DNA from: Heliocidaris erythrogramma
Taxonomy: Eukaryota; Echinodermata; Echinoidea; Camarodonta; Echinometridae
DNA: 64,000 bases
Assembly: GCA_025617745.1 (NCBI GenBank)
Contig: CM046853.1
Coordinates: 58,489,233 to 58,553,232 of the forward strand
Direction of reading: 5' to 3'
Shown here: positions 14,106 through 25,735 of the stretch, piece by piece
How positions within the stretch are numbered: the first letter of the stretch is position 1
Layout of the letters: each line of letters begins with the position of its first letter
Notes under the pieces: generated by a model
Seen by the model: the letters and a program-made list of their open reading frames with translations, nothing else
Database searches by the model: none
What the model was told of the DNA's origin: nothing
Position numbers and translations under genes: made by a program

Positions 14106-15561
14106 CAGTGCGTACCAGAAACAACTTAACAGTCGGATAAAGTCTCCTCAAATAAATAATTTCAAATATTTGAACCAAAATGTCATACCTGTGGATAGCC
14201 TAGGGTCTCCTCCATTAAATTGTACTAAAAGATATGACAATATTTTACGCTTCAGTGAGCAAAGACCACTTTTGTGAAAAGGTACAAAGTCCAGACTTGA
14301 CAAGAATTGCTATTTGTTCTGGCAGGTATCAACAAAGTTAAAGACCTCAGCCTGACCGAATTTTGAAATATACCCTTTATTCATCCACGGGGAGCTATAT
14401 ATTTTCTGAACAAATTGAAACCAACTTCATGAGATTCCGTTTCCTGTGGAATGAGTAACAGCGTCCCAAATGTTGAGCCCCGGTGGTTTTTCTGACGAGG
14501 GCCCCGTCTCTGAGGAACGCTACTTTGCGGGGGGTGAAAATTTGATGACGACATATCGTGTAGACGCACTCGGAGCTGTATACATGACATGTCGTCACAC
14601 GTCTAGCGACCCCCTGCAGTTTCCTCTGTTGTTACGCCATAGGGAGGGGGCGGACCAAAAAAAATTATCTTTTTTATTTTTTATGGATAAACGGAGACGA
14701 AAATTTATGAATACCCAGGGTAATTATATTCTTTGTTTACTAAGCTTTACGTCAATATATGGTTGTTTTGGGTCAGGCTGAGGTCTTTAACATTCATGGT
14801 TAGGCTTAGGCATTTTCATATTTTGATCAATAATAGACAATGTATGAAAGAACGGGATTTGTTTTCCGTATGTCTTACGCATTTCATCAACAGTTTTATA
14901 CTTCAGTGAGCAATTAACTAATTTATTGAGTGTTTTGAAATACATGTATTAAGTTTGGCAAGTCTTTTTTTCAAGCTGGCTTTTTTAGTCAACCATAAAG
15001 TTTTGATGGAATATGCCAGTACATACAGAAAACAAAGCTTATTCTTTCATATATTATGATCAGAATATGAAAACTTGTAAACCATTTCAAGACTCTCAAC
15101 TTTGCTGATACCAGCCAGGACCATAAAAATACAAATTTTTGTCAACCATGGATTTTGCACCATTTCACAACAATGGTTTTGCTCACTGAAGCATAAACTA
15201 TTGTTAGATGTTTGGTGTCATTTGATAGGAGGGACCATCAGCTATCTATAGGTATGAACATTTCATGAACATATTTCATGAAATGTTCATTTGGGGAGAC
15301 TTTCCCCAACAGTCAATTTTTAACGGTTCTCAAATGTATTCCTGCCAGAACAAATTTATTTTTGTCATGTCTGAAATTTGCACACCTTCACAAAAGTCAC
15401 TTTTATCACTCAAGTTTAAAATATTGCCATATTTTTTTTTGTCTCATGCGATAGAAAAGACTCTAAGCAATTTACAGGTATGAACATTTCTTACAGATAT
15501 CTTTAAATATTCATTTGGGAAGACTTTTTCCGACTGTTAACTTTTTTTCTGGGACGCACTG
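14106..15561. mobile_element. Mariner/Tc1-like foldback element, copy 1
   Basis: Left end CAGTGCGTACCAGAAACAAC and the right end, read in reverse, CAGTGCGTCCCAGAAAAAAAG form terminal inverted repeats flanked by TA dinucleotides, the target site of Tc1/mariner transposases. The inverted arms continue inward, including AGACCTCAGCCTGAC (14342-14356) and its complement at about 14773-14787, but they are unequal. A non-palindromic core of about 400 bp at 14365-14770 has a different, G/C-richer composition. No intact transposase is seen. A related copy lies at 38620-39620. Confidence 0.7.
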
Positions 15562-16049
15562 TATGTAGCGCGAACAATACTAATGTGTTAATGTTTGATT
15601 GAAAATTTAGACAAAATAGGACGCAGAGAGTGATGCTTAATCGCGTCTTTCAACACAGGGATACAATTTCCTTTTTTTATCGCATTCAGTAGAAAAAAAT
15701 ACATTAACCTTTAACGTGAGCAGTAGATGACAAATTAATTTACATTGATTTTGTTTAAATTATAATCCTGTAACTGGCGACAAGTAGACCATTTTCTTCC
15801 GTTGTCATTAGCAAGATATCCCCCGCCTCCCAATTTAATGATTCTAAATTGATAAAAAATATATCCCCCTTTTAATTTGCTCCGTCGAAAGCGCGTTGAA
15901 GATTAGGGCAAATTTGCTAAAAGAAAACTGGAACAGAAATAAGGCGGTGTTTCATTACCCCCTCGATACCCTATCCTTAAAAGACAGCTTTGACTGGCTA
16001 TTCTGCTAATTTGACATCCATGAAAAAGAGGCAAGGGTGGCAATTTGGC
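15562..16049. other. Spacer, nothing recognised
   Basis: Short unique-looking stretch between the mariner-like foldback and the LINE remnant, with no feature I can support. Confidence 0.4.
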
Positions 16050-16990
16050 CCACAATCACACACACACTTTTTTTTTCTTGTCATAATTTTTTATTCCTTG
16101 ATTCAGTTTTTCAAAATGAATATTAATTAAGCATTGATTACACAATATAATTCAACAATGGCACTAAACACAATACAAATTATATGTTTCCATAACATGC
16201 CATTCATGAATAAACAACAACAGTACAATTTAACTGGACAAGGTACAATTTAACTGGACAAGGTATAGATTAAAACCTGATAGGTGCAAATTCAAAGTAT
16301 ATAGGCAATTGTAATAATAAATATATTTTTAAACTGTTTGTGATATTATCGTGTATGTCCTCCTTCCGTCCAACATTTAAAATAATTCAATTTCTTTAAA
16401 TGTAGACTTAACTTATTTCGAGCTATTGCTTTTTTACGTTCATTATCTTTACTATCTAGAAGTACATTTTAGATTTCTTTCTTTGTTGGAGGCGTTCCTT
16501 TTGATCTCGCATTGTATATTATATATTTTATGAGTATAATTAAGTGGTTAATGTACATATGCTATTCTGTTTTTCCATCTAACCCAACCAAAATTTCCTC
16601 CCATTTTAAAGTATCTAAGTGCATCAATTTCATTTGTTCCCCTATTTCTTACCACACTTTTTAAAACAAATTGACACTGTCCTTTCCACAGAAAGAACAT
16701 AAGTTAGATGATATAAAGCCAAATTGATAGAGTTTATCATTACAATATAGGATACTATGTAATAATCTAAACTGTAATTCACGTAAGTTACCATCAAAAG
16801 TGCATAATTTCGGGGTCAAAAAGGAAGTCGCAAATCCAGATGTATTTAAGTGTGCTATTTCTGCGTGTCTAAACGCGAAGGTTTCCTTTATATCATTTAT
16901 AAAGATTTTAATTTAGAAGTCAGTCCTTCATATGATATTATTTTATAGCCTACTTCATACATTAATTCCGAGTAATTCATCGGCGCGCGC
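16050..16990 (-). pseudogene. Decayed LINE retrotransposon, C-terminal RT-protein region
   Basis: Translation of the minus strand across about 16920-16660 gives a string resembling the region downstream of reverse transcriptase in L1/Tx1-like LINEs: LRELQFRLLHSILYCNDKLY followed by a Cys-pair segment (SSNLCSFCGKDSVNLF). Further downstream (16650-16350) a recognisable but interrupted continuation includes LKWEEILVGLDGK. Frameshifts and stops break the frame, and the 3' end runs into a T-rich plus-strand segment near 16068, consistent with a poly(A)-type tail. It is a 5'-truncated, inactive copy. The clade assignment is by eye only. Confidence 0.6.
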
Positions 16991-17013
16991 GCGCACACAC
17001 ACACACACCATAG

Positions 17014-17044
<31 letters not shown>

Positions 17045-17046
17045 TA
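16983..17046. repeat. (CG)n(CA)n alternating purine-pyrimidine microsatellite
   Basis: A CGCGCGCGCG block passes directly into CACACACA, is interrupted once (CATAGA) and resumes as (CA)n. Strict purine-pyrimidine alternation with a CG core is the classical Z-DNA-forming pattern. Confidence 0.85.
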
Positions 17047-17321
17047 CGTTCCCTCACGCAAGCGCACACACGAATATTTAAAAAAGGAAAATTATAACCT
17101 TCTTTTCAGTCACGTTTTATAAATTCTCTGTGTACTGTATCATATTCTGTTTCCCTTTTCCACAAATGTTAGTGTATAGGCTTAATATAGGTGTAGATAA
17201 ATCGGCCCAATTATTTAGGGGTCTTTTTTCTCGGCACTACGGGTTTGATGACAATTTTTTTCAATAAATGACGGGGATGAGGTAAGATTTGAACCCAGTC
17301 ACACCAACGAGACCGACACCA

Positions 17322-17453
17322 GGGCCCTGTTTCATAAAACTTGTTATCATTTGTATGACAAATTCGCTCTCAGCCAATCAGATTTAAGGATTTCAGTAGC
17401 TTGTAACAATTATTGTAACTTGCTATTGATAAAAAGTTACATGAAACGGGGCT
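17322..17453. mobile_element. Short palindromic MITE with CCAAT core, copy A
   Basis: Ends GGGCCCTGTTTCATAAAA and ATGAAACGGGGCTC are inverted relatives. The core contains GCCAATCAGAT (here in the opposite orientation to the other copies). Related copies are at 26715-26844 (core shared, arms different), 38039-38185 and 59086-59234. There is no coding capacity. Confidence 0.7.
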
Positions 17454-18339
17454 CAGACCGACTACAGATCGAACAAAAAATTACGTTTCCTCAAATGGCC
17501 AAGAATCGGTTGGGTTGGACTCTGTTTTGAAATCCCGGCGTTTGGTAGTGACTGAGGTATTGTGGGTTCGATAGGATGACAACTTCTGTATCGTAGGCTT
17601 CCACTTTAATCGAACTCACACAAGAAAGAACCCAGATATAATCATTCAAACTTCACATAAAAATTGGCTCTTTAATCAATTCTTCAATATACGAAGCATG
17701 CAACATCTTCAACCGTTATCGTGCTAAGTTAATTCTATAACAGACAGAGAAAAACAAATTTGTTTTCAATCATACAAAACAGTTCAAACAAATTTTCATC
17801 ATTTTACCTTGGATTCGACATCCTTAAGATGATCATCATCTTCATCCCCATAGCATAGTAAACAAAGCGATGCTAAGAGACAAAATAATCATGACCAAGA
17901 GGATTTAAAACAAAATGGGGTTTTATTATACCAGTAAAATCTCCACTGTTCTAACTTGTCATCCACAGGAAATACATGGAGATGATTTATCACTGAACTT
18001 TAAAAAATAACAAATAACTTTTATAAAACAGGCCCCATCATAATTGTATATTACTTTGATAGGAAAAGTAATTAAATATGAACAAGAAAAAGAAATGTCT
18101 ACCCACAATCATGCAAATGGTGAGCGTACATTTTCATATGATTATTCTGCAAAATAATCATAAGATAAATTTTATCACCATGTTCCACAAATATGTTTGA
18201 CGAGAGCATTTCTAACTATTTAAAGTATACAGTCCCAGAGGCGGTTGATTTCCCAGTTTAACGTATCAAAATGATAACTATTGTGCTTGAAACTCTTCAA
18301 AATGTCCTTTCAAAATAGATTTAAGCACACTTCACACTA
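17454..18339. other. Spacer, no gene recognised
   Basis: No conserved exon or bounded repeat found between the CCAAT MITE and the minisatellite. Confidence 0.4.
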
Positions 18340-18945
18340 CCTCTGAATATTGGCGATAAACCTATGTCGGGTCAATTTATAATACATTCGTAACATCGCG
18401 ATGTTAACATAGGCTATTCCAACGTAACCTTTAAATACTATTAAAATCGCGATGTCTGGACCTTTAATTTGTAAATGGGCCACTTTTAACAATAACATTG
18501 AGATGGTAGTAAATTCACGATGGGCCATTTTCCATAGTAATATTGCAATGCTATCAAAATCGGAAAGTTTGTACCGTAGTGTAAATGGGCCTATTTCCAC
18601 GTAATACATTGTGTATTGTGATGCTCGTAAAATCGCGATTAGGCCATTTTCCTCAGAAATATTGCGATGCTAGTAAAATCGCGATGATTGAACGGTAGTG
18701 GAGAATAGCCTATTTCAACGTAACATTACGATGTTATTAAAATCGCGTTGTCTGGAACGTAGTGTGAATGCGGTCTATTTGCACTCTAACATTGTAGTAA
18801 AATCTCGTTGTTTGGACCTTCGGCTTAATGGGCCAGTTTCAACAGTAACATTACAATGCTAGTAAAATCGTGATGTGCCATTTTCCACAGTAACATTGCA
18901 ATGCTAGTAGAATTGTGATGTTTGGACCCTATATAGTGGACAATT
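18340..18945. repeat. Degenerate minisatellite, roughly 60-bp period
   Basis: Words such as GCTAGTAAAATCGCGATG, TGGACC-TAGTGTAAATGGGCC and TTTCCACAGTAACATTGC recur in the same order about nine to ten times with substitutions and length changes. The array is old and diverged. The small frames it creates are repeats, not genes. Confidence 0.7.
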
Positions 18946-19658
18946 TCCTTTTTTCAATAAGTCAACTTACTCAGTGAAAGACCTAAGTGTTTTTTTTAAT
19001 TGCTTTATGAAAGGGGTTGATGACGACTGTCGTTTACCAGAGATATTTCCTAAGTGATGCCGTAAACAAATGACTGACACTAAATTACATTATTTACGAC
19101 TTCATAGATATATATTCCAATCTAATTCTGTAAACAATTTGTAAGATGAAATTAGTTTTGTTCATTTTCTTTCAACTTGTATACCAATTTTGTGAGGGCT
19201 TTGACATGGACATCCCATTCAAAAATATTTCCAGCTAATTTATACTTTTTCAGCTTTTTGCTGCAAAATGAAAATTTTGATAAACATTCTTTTTATATTC
19301 CTTTATATTCTCTTTTAATTACTTTGCTTGCCTGCTTGATGAAAAAATCTCATTGGAAGTAAAGAAAATGTTTGAGCATGTTAGCAAATTTGTAAAATCC
19401 GAGGACATTTCTTGGGGAAATGGACTTGTTAAAACTTGGCTCGGCAAATTTATTCCAACTCCCCTCCACATTAAAACGTTCTAGATACACAACTATCCAG
19501 AAGGCAGTGGTTCTAAAAATATTTTGACAGTTAATTCCCTTCTTTATGACAAAGCAGCAACCATCACTGAGCAAATAATTCAGGCTAGAAGTATTAATTT
19601 TCTTATATAGAAGCTTTATCTATTAAAAGAGAGATACAAAAAAGAAAAGGAGAAATTT

Positions 19659-20067
19659 CTACCGCCTCCAAGCGTCTTGGTTCGTTTTGATTTCATCTTT
19701 GATCTCCTCAGCGAGAAACGACAGATCTGTAGGATGATAATAATGAGCACGTGGCCTTAGAACATGAGCAATAAAAATATCCTTAATATCAGTCATCACT
19801 AGAGCAACCATACAGTATCTCTGAATGAAAAAAACAGTGTTTAATTGTCTGTAAAGGCAAAACCCACACACCCACCTAAATAGAATGGTTACAGAAATAT
19901 TGCTAATTGTTAGTAATTATTAAGATAATGATAATGATAAGGAGAAGTAGTAGTAGTAGTAGTAGTAGTAGAAGAATAATAATAATAATAGAAGAAGAAT
20001 GAAGATAATAATTATGATGATGATGATGATAATGATAAGAGCAATAGTAATAATGACGATGATAATG

Positions 20068-20118
<51 letters not shown>

Positions 20119-23057
20119 TAATAATATGATGGTAATAATAGGAAGAAGAAGAAAAACAGAAAAAGAAGAAGAATGATAACAATAAAAGGAGCTAGTCATA
20201 ATTTTTCGTAGTTGTAAGACTGAAATATTTTTGTCAACTTATCAACGTCATTTCGATTATTCGACTATTATTAATTTTATAAATTTCATGCGTCATCCTT
20301 GCAAATGCTTTTGTATGTCTAATTTACTTTTGATTTAGGATTTTGCACATTAGTTGGCCAGTGGATATTGAGTAACATTCTATATTGACTGTCTTTCTTT
20401 TTCTTTTACATGAGATTTGATGTAATCAAGTATTGTTTGTTGATTAGCAATTGTGCAAAGGATCTACGGGTTTGGGTCATGTATTGTTTCAAACAGATAA
20501 TCTCCCTGTTTTATACCACTGTTTAATTATAACCCCTGAACTATATTCACCCTCCCCCCCCCCCCCCCCCCCCCCCCCACTAGTCTGAACTTACCGCAGG
20601 GCGGCGGGTCTCTGCAGAGTGGTAGTGTGTAGAACTCTCTTGGAGACAAGAAACCGTCGCCGTCGATGTCATAAAGAGTGAAAGAATTCGCATGGCTGTC
20701 CTCTGAATACAGGGGGAGCTCTTCATGCCCAGATCTCCTGCCAATCATGATCTTCTTATGATGCCTCTGCGCATGCGCTGTGTTTAACGTTGTTCCTACG
20801 AAGGCCACAACTAATGATGTCAGAAGAAAGGCTGTGTAAATTTAGGAGAAAATATAAATTATAAGAGTGATCTATTTCATCATCTCATTCTCCTTTTTTA
20901 ATGGTGATTCTGATAGTAACAGGCTTTATCATATAAAAAAGTATTATTGATATGAGTATCAATGGATAGGCCTAATATTATCAAAGTTTCCTAGTTAAAT
21001 CTGACTGTCATCACGTTATCAAGATCTTTTAGCGATTCATTTACATACAAAAAATCACATTTGAACTGAATGTACGAACAATATTTAAAAAAAAACAACA
21101 TACATACAGCAACCAAGGAAACGTAAACTTCCGACAAGACCTATTTCAACCACAGGCGTAGCCAGGATTTTTCAATAGGGGGGACAGACGTGAAGTATCC
21201 AACCGCATAGCCAGGATTTCATTTTATGGGGCGTTTGTGAGCACGCGAAGAGTGCGATCCAGGGGGTGGGTGCAGGGAGGGAAAGCTCTGACGTTTTATA
21301 GCAAATTTGAGAGAAAGATAACGGCTCGTAGCACTTTTTTAAGGCGGAAAGTTATTTCGACGTCCGGACTGCTTTTCAGTTATTTGGACGTAATACTGCA
21401 CTGTAACAGGGATGGGTGCAGGGAGGGGCGAGTTTCCCCTTTCCCGCGCGAAGAGCGAAAGCTCTGACGTTTTAGCAAATTTGAGAGAAAGATAACAGCT
21501 TGTAGCAAACAATTTTTTAGGCGGAAAGTTATAGTTCGACGCCCCGACTGCATTTCAATTACTTGGACGCAATATTGCACTGTATGTAACAGGGGTTGGT
21601 GCAGAATGGGGGGAGTTTTCCCCTTCCCGAGGGGAAGCGCGAAAGTTCTAACGTTTTAGCAAATTTGAGAGAAAGATAAACGGCTCGTAGCAAACAATTC
21701 TTTTAGGTGGAAAGTTACAGTTCGACGCTCTGGCTGCTTTTCAGTTTTTGTTTTTTTTTGGACGCAATACTGCACTGTATTGACAGGGGTGGGTGCAGGG
21801 AGAGGAGAGTTATTTCCTTGTTCCCGCACGAAGCGCGAAAACGTTGACGTTTTAGCAAATTTTGAGAGAAAGCTAACGGCTTGTAGCGCCTTTTTAGGCG
21901 TTTTTCTCTCAATTCCCCCGTTGTTTTTTTTAGTGGCCCCCCTGTCTACGCCAGTGATTTAAACGTAGAGGTAACATTAAGTATTGGCAATTCAATCATC
22001 GCTTTGAATAACAAACGTGTATGTATATATATATATTGTTTATATATATATATATATACATACACACATACATATACATTTACATATATATATATATATA
22101 TATATGAATGTACAAACTACAAATAAGATACTATCTGCCTAATTAATTTGGTAGAAAATAATAACTTAGTAAAGAGCAACGAAATGTGAGAAAATTTAGC
22201 CCATTGTCACGGTCCCGACCAATGTGCATAGCACGTGGTCTCATTTTTGCATATCTGAGTTGTATGATATCCAGTAAATTTTCGTTATTTTTATACCGTG
22301 CTATCTATACCACGCGCACTTATAAACAATTCAGAATTATTTTAAGCAAGTTTCTATATCAGATTTCAAGATCATAATAGCTTTAAGGACGAGATTACGA
22401 ACTTGCGTAAGCGAAGTATTTAATGTTTTAATCAAGTAATGACAATGTAAATGGTAAAAGGCAAATTGATGTATATGTGGTTACAAATAGATATTGTGTT
22501 TAAATGTCTGCACATTTTTTATCGTTGGAAAAAATTTAAGGCTTTAGAATTAATTCCACAGAAATTATGTACAAAAGAAGCTAATACAACCTATTCTCTT
22601 GTTGACCTTCCAGTTAATCTTAAAAGGAGCTTATACAATGTATTATTTTGTTGACCTTTCAATAAATATTAAAAGAAGCTTATACAACCTATTCTCTTGT
22701 TGACTTTTCAATAAATCTCTAATCTCTCTGCAAGTAACTTAAGTGCATTAAAAAATCAATGACACAGTGATTTATCATTTAGTACAAAGGAAATATTTAT
22801 AAAAAACATTTTGACAGGTTTTAAAGGAAATTTGCAGAAGAAAAAAAATATTTCAAGCGAAATCAGTCGATCACACACCATCACATGACCGTCAAACGAT
22901 GATTACACACAAATATTACCCCCCCCCCCCTTATACAGGAAAATAGAAAATGAAACCAAAGTCATACAGAAATATAAGAAAAACATAACATTAGTGTATA
23001 TACAATTGTGAAAATGATAAAATATATATTTTTGTACTTACGTAAAGCTGACATCAT
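19659..23057 (-). CDS. Small secreted single EF-hand protein (three exons)
   Basis: Predicted minus-strand exons are 23057-23042, 20831-20595 and 19726-19659; each junction has GT/AG borders (TTAC|GTAAGT, TTACACAG|CC, TGCG|GTAAGT, CCTACAG|AT) and the phases agree, giving 106 residues. Residues 1-26 form a signal peptide (MMSALPFLLTSLVVAFVG, then a small-residue cleavage region ending AHA). Residues 60-71 are a canonical 12-residue EF-hand calcium loop, DIDGDGFLSPRE, with acidic residues at loop positions 1, 3, 5 and 12. A helical, charged tail LSFLAEEIKDEIK follows. Two cysteines (in PLCRDPPPC) flank the exon 2 end. Only one EF-hand is visible, unusual because EF-hands normally pair, so it may dimerise or pair with a degenerate second site. 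The function is unknown; a calcium-binding protein of the secretory pathway or outside the cell is inferred. The stop directly abuts a weak GT donor, so further exons are possible. Confidence 0.65.
19905..20190. repeat. Mixed trinucleotide microsatellite (TAG/GAT/TAA/GAA)
   Basis: Lies in intron 2 of the EF-hand gene. Blocks of (TAG)n, (GAT)n, (TAA)n and (GAA)n follow each other; the longest is (TAA)n around 20070-20115. The tyrosine-rich frame on the minus strand is an artefact of the repeat. Confidence 0.9.
20554..20578 (-). repeat. C25 homopolymer (G25 in the EF-hand gene's transcript)
   Basis: Uninterrupted run of 25 C on the plus strand. On the transcribed strand sense it is a G-tract starting at intron position 17 after the exon 2 donor of the EF-hand gene. 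Intronic G-runs close to donors are known splicing enhancers, and long G-runs form G-quadruplexes. Confidence 0.85.
21151..21956. mobile_element. hAT-like non-autonomous element with four internal tandem units
   Basis: Left end CACAGGCGTAG (21151) and right end CTACGCCAGTG (to 21956) are imperfect terminal inverted repeats. The flanks ATTTCAAC and ATTTAAAC match at 7 of 8 positions, fitting an 8-bp hAT-type target duplication. Inside are four diverged units of about 180 bp, each with a GGGTGGGTGCAGGGAGGG-like start, a GCGCGAAGCGCGAAA block, ACGTTTTAGCAAATTTGAGA and a GGACGCAATACTGCACTGTA end. Open frames cross the units, but no transposase domain is visible. Confidence 0.6.
22022..22105. repeat. 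(TA)n microsatellite
   Basis: Two long (TA)n blocks separated by TTGTT and by an ACACATACATATAC spacer. It lies in intron 1 of the EF-hand gene. Confidence 0.9.
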
Positions 23058-23710
23058 GGACACACTGTATATCACGTTGCTCGTATGTGTAAAAAGATCA
23101 GTTAGTTTTCTTCAGTATCAAATAAGGCTATCTATTTCAAAGACGTTTAGAAAAAATACATGTAGTAAATCAGAAGAACCGACCTTGATTGTGAACAAGT
23201 GAGCCTTGAGTTGCTACTCCCTGGCATTAAATACCATCTCCATCTTTAGTTGATTAAGAAGGCATGGTTACATAGACCCCTCACAACCCTTCAGTTTAAT
23301 TTCTTTTTAAGTCGACAAGGAAAGGGAATGGTGATTAATGGGCTTGGTTGTAGACAGAGATTTGTTGACACATCTTGCCAGGTGTTGCTATGTTGGGTCT
23401 AACTGGTTTATTTGTCGTCTCTCTACGTTCCCGCGTTACCAAGTAAGTGACCATTTACCGTCTGTTAATGACCTCAACTTGACACCGAATGCCTGGCTCA
23501 TTTCATGAAGATGTCCGAATGGTTAAACCCCATGCCAAAAAAAGATGTAATTGGTCAAGAATATAAAAATGAAAGATTCATTAAGTTATAAAAGGGACAA
23601 GGACGACACATCAAGTGAAGTACGGATACTTTCTGCCTGACGTATTGAGTTCAAATCAATATCGATATCTTCGATTATGGATTTTCTTTTTATATCATAA
23701 TCATGATAAT
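23058..23710. other. 5' flank of the EF-hand gene
   Basis: Region upstream of the predicted minus-strand start codon at 23057. No clear TATA box or other promoter element can be assigned by eye, and a further non-coding 5' exon may exist. Confidence 0.3.
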
Positions 23711-23970
23711 GTAGAGGTGTCGTGGTCTAGTGGATACGTCATCAGACTAGGGATCACATTGGTCGCGGTTTGAGTCTCAGCATCAAGACATCCATCTACA
23801 TCTGTCACTCTGTACCCAGGTGTATATACCTTGTAGAAAGTGATTTCTTGAATAGTTCCAGCTCATTGGGGCAGGTGGGCTGAAACCAGGGTAATAATAG
23901 TACTTTGGATAGGCATTGGATGGAAATGTGGGCAATAGCAATGTAGCTATTATATTATCGTCATTATTAT
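23711..23970 (+). mobile_element. tRNA-derived SINE, copy 1, tailing into a TAG microsatellite
   Basis: Starts GTAGAGGTGTCGTGGTCTAG, an RNA polymerase III A-box-like tRNA 5' half, followed by a B-box-like GGTTTGAGTCT about 40 bp downstream. The body includes CATCTACATCTGTCACTCTG and CCCAGGTGTATATACC. The B-box is mutated relative to copy 2. The 3' end gives way to TTATTATTAT and then the TAG array. Confidence 0.75.
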
Positions 23971-24071
23971 TATATGTAGCAGTAGTAGTAGTAAGAATAG
24001 TAGTAGTAGTAGTAGTATAGTAGTAGTAGTAGCAGCAGTATAGTAGTAGTAGCAGTAGTAGCAGAGTAATA

Positions 24072-24118
<47 letters not shown>

Positions 24119-24129
24119 ATAGTATACTA

Positions 24130-24226
<97 letters not shown>

Positions 24227-24266
24227 ATAGTAGTAGTAGTAGTAGTAGTATAGTAGTAGCAGCAGC

Positions 24267-24318
<52 letters not shown>

Positions 24319-24413
24319 ATAGTATAGTAGTAGTAGTAGTATAGTAGTAGCAGCAGTAGCAGTAGTAGTAGTAGAAGTAGTAGTAGTAGTAGTAGTAGTA
24401 TAGTAGTAATAGT
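23971..24413. repeat. Long (TAG)n microsatellite array
   Basis: About 440 bp of TAG/AGT repeats with rare TATAG and AGC interruptions. The poly-threonine/tyrosine/leucine frames across it are artefacts. Confidence 0.95.
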
Positions 24414-24509
24414 TACAAATTGCAGTGTAAAAAATCTTCATTCAAGATGTTTTAAGCTTGAATACAAAGTGTCAGTACAACATGTCAGTATTTTCATAAA
24501 CCTAGCATT

Positions 24510-24526
24510 GGGGGGGGGGGGGGGGG
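24510..24526 (+). repeat. G17 homopolymer
   Basis: The only long G-run on the plus strand; the fourteen other G/C homopolymers of 10 or more bases in the window are C-runs. Confidence 0.9.
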
Positions 24527-24881
24527 TCGCCAAACTATTATTGATGTCATCGGACTATTACATTAATTGATATTAATCACTGTTTGAATACCAAGATGGA
24601 ATATTTGGACATGTCATGCTCTCAAAATAAAATGATTTACTCATGATTGGCAGATTGCATGAATATAATTTGTTTGGACTAATTTATCAGGCTTGGGGTG
24701 ATAGTTGCAGTGCAGCTGCTGAGGGTTAATGTTCACTGTTTTTTTGAAGCTCTCATGACGATAATGCAATTTTTATTATTTTTTTTTTGTGTGTGTTTTG
24801 CCATGCTTCAAAGACGCCGAATTGCAAAATATTAAAAGAGAAAAGTGTACAACTTGTACTCCCACGTCGTTCTCTAGATTT

Positions 24882-24918
<37 letters not shown>
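24882..24918. repeat. (CT)n microsatellite
   Basis: About eighteen uninterrupted CT units. Confidence 0.95.
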
Positions 24919-24922
<4 letters not shown>

Positions 24923-25008
24923 ACTAATTTGTGAACATGATATATTTAGAAGATAAAAGTTTAGTAGCTGTTGAATAAACATTTTGACGATTCGATCGAC
25001 AATAGAAG

Positions 25009-25206
25009 AGGATACGTCATCAGACTAGGGATCACATTGGTCGCGGTTCGAGTCCCAGCATCAAGACATCCATCTACATCTGTCACTCTGTACCCAGGTG
25101 TATATACCTTGTAGGAAGTGAGTTCTTGAATAGTTCCAGCTCATTGGGGCAGGTGGGCTGAAACCAGGGTAATAATAGTACTTTGGATAGGCATTGGATG
25201 GAAATA
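25009..25206 (+). mobile_element. tRNA-derived SINE, copy 2 (5' truncated duplicate of copy 1)
   Basis: Begins at GATACGTCATCAGACTAGGG and matches copy 1 almost base for base to GGCATTGGATGGAAAT. It keeps an intact B-box (GGTTCGAGTCC) where copy 1 has GGTTTGAGTCT. The A-box half is missing. Both copies run directly into TAG arrays, so this looks like local duplication of a SINE-microsatellite unit rather than a second independent retroposition. Confidence 0.75.
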
Positions 25207-25226
25207 TTAGTAGTAGTAGTATAGTG

Positions 25227-25271
<45 letters not shown>

Positions 25272-25441
25272 TAGTACTAGTAGTAATAGTAGTAGTACTA
25301 GTAGTAGTAGGTTATACTACTAGTAGTAATAATAGTAGTAGTAATAGTAGCAGTAATAGTAGTAGCAGTACTACTAGTAGTAGTAGTAGTAGTAGTAGTA
25401 TCGTCATTATTATTAGTAGTAGTAGTATAGTGGTAGTAGTA

Positions 25442-25480
<39 letters not shown>

Positions 25481-25580
25481 TAGTACTAGTAGTAATAGTA
25501 GTAGTGCTAGTAGTAGTAGGTTATACTACTAGTAGTAATAATAGTAGTAGTAATAGTAGCAGTAATAGTAGTAGCAGTAC

Positions 25581-25651
<71 letters not shown>

Positions 25652-25652
25652 A

Positions 25653-25702
<50 letters not shown>

Positions 25703-25735
25703 ATAGTAGTAGTAGAATTGGTGGTCGTAGTAGAA
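25207..25735. repeat. (TAG)n microsatellite with ~205-bp higher-order repeat
   Basis: TAG repeat in which a landmark (CTAGTAGTAGTAGGTTATAC) appears twice, about 205 bp apart (near 25299 and 25507), showing an internal tandem duplication. The polyserine plus-strand frame and polythreonine minus-strand frame are artefacts. Confidence 0.9.

Noticed and set aside
14470..14781. 103-codon plus-strand ORF
   Set aside because: Falls in the non-palindromic core of a mariner-like foldback; no transposase motif visible.
18337..18609. 90-codon minus-strand ORF
   Set aside because: Lies wholly within the degenerate minisatellite.
19903..20199. Tyrosine-rich minus-strand ORF
   Set aside because: Lies on a trinucleotide microsatellite in an intron of the EF-hand gene.
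24127..24441. Tyr/Thr/Leu-repeat protein on the minus strand
   Set aside because: Pure microsatellite translation.
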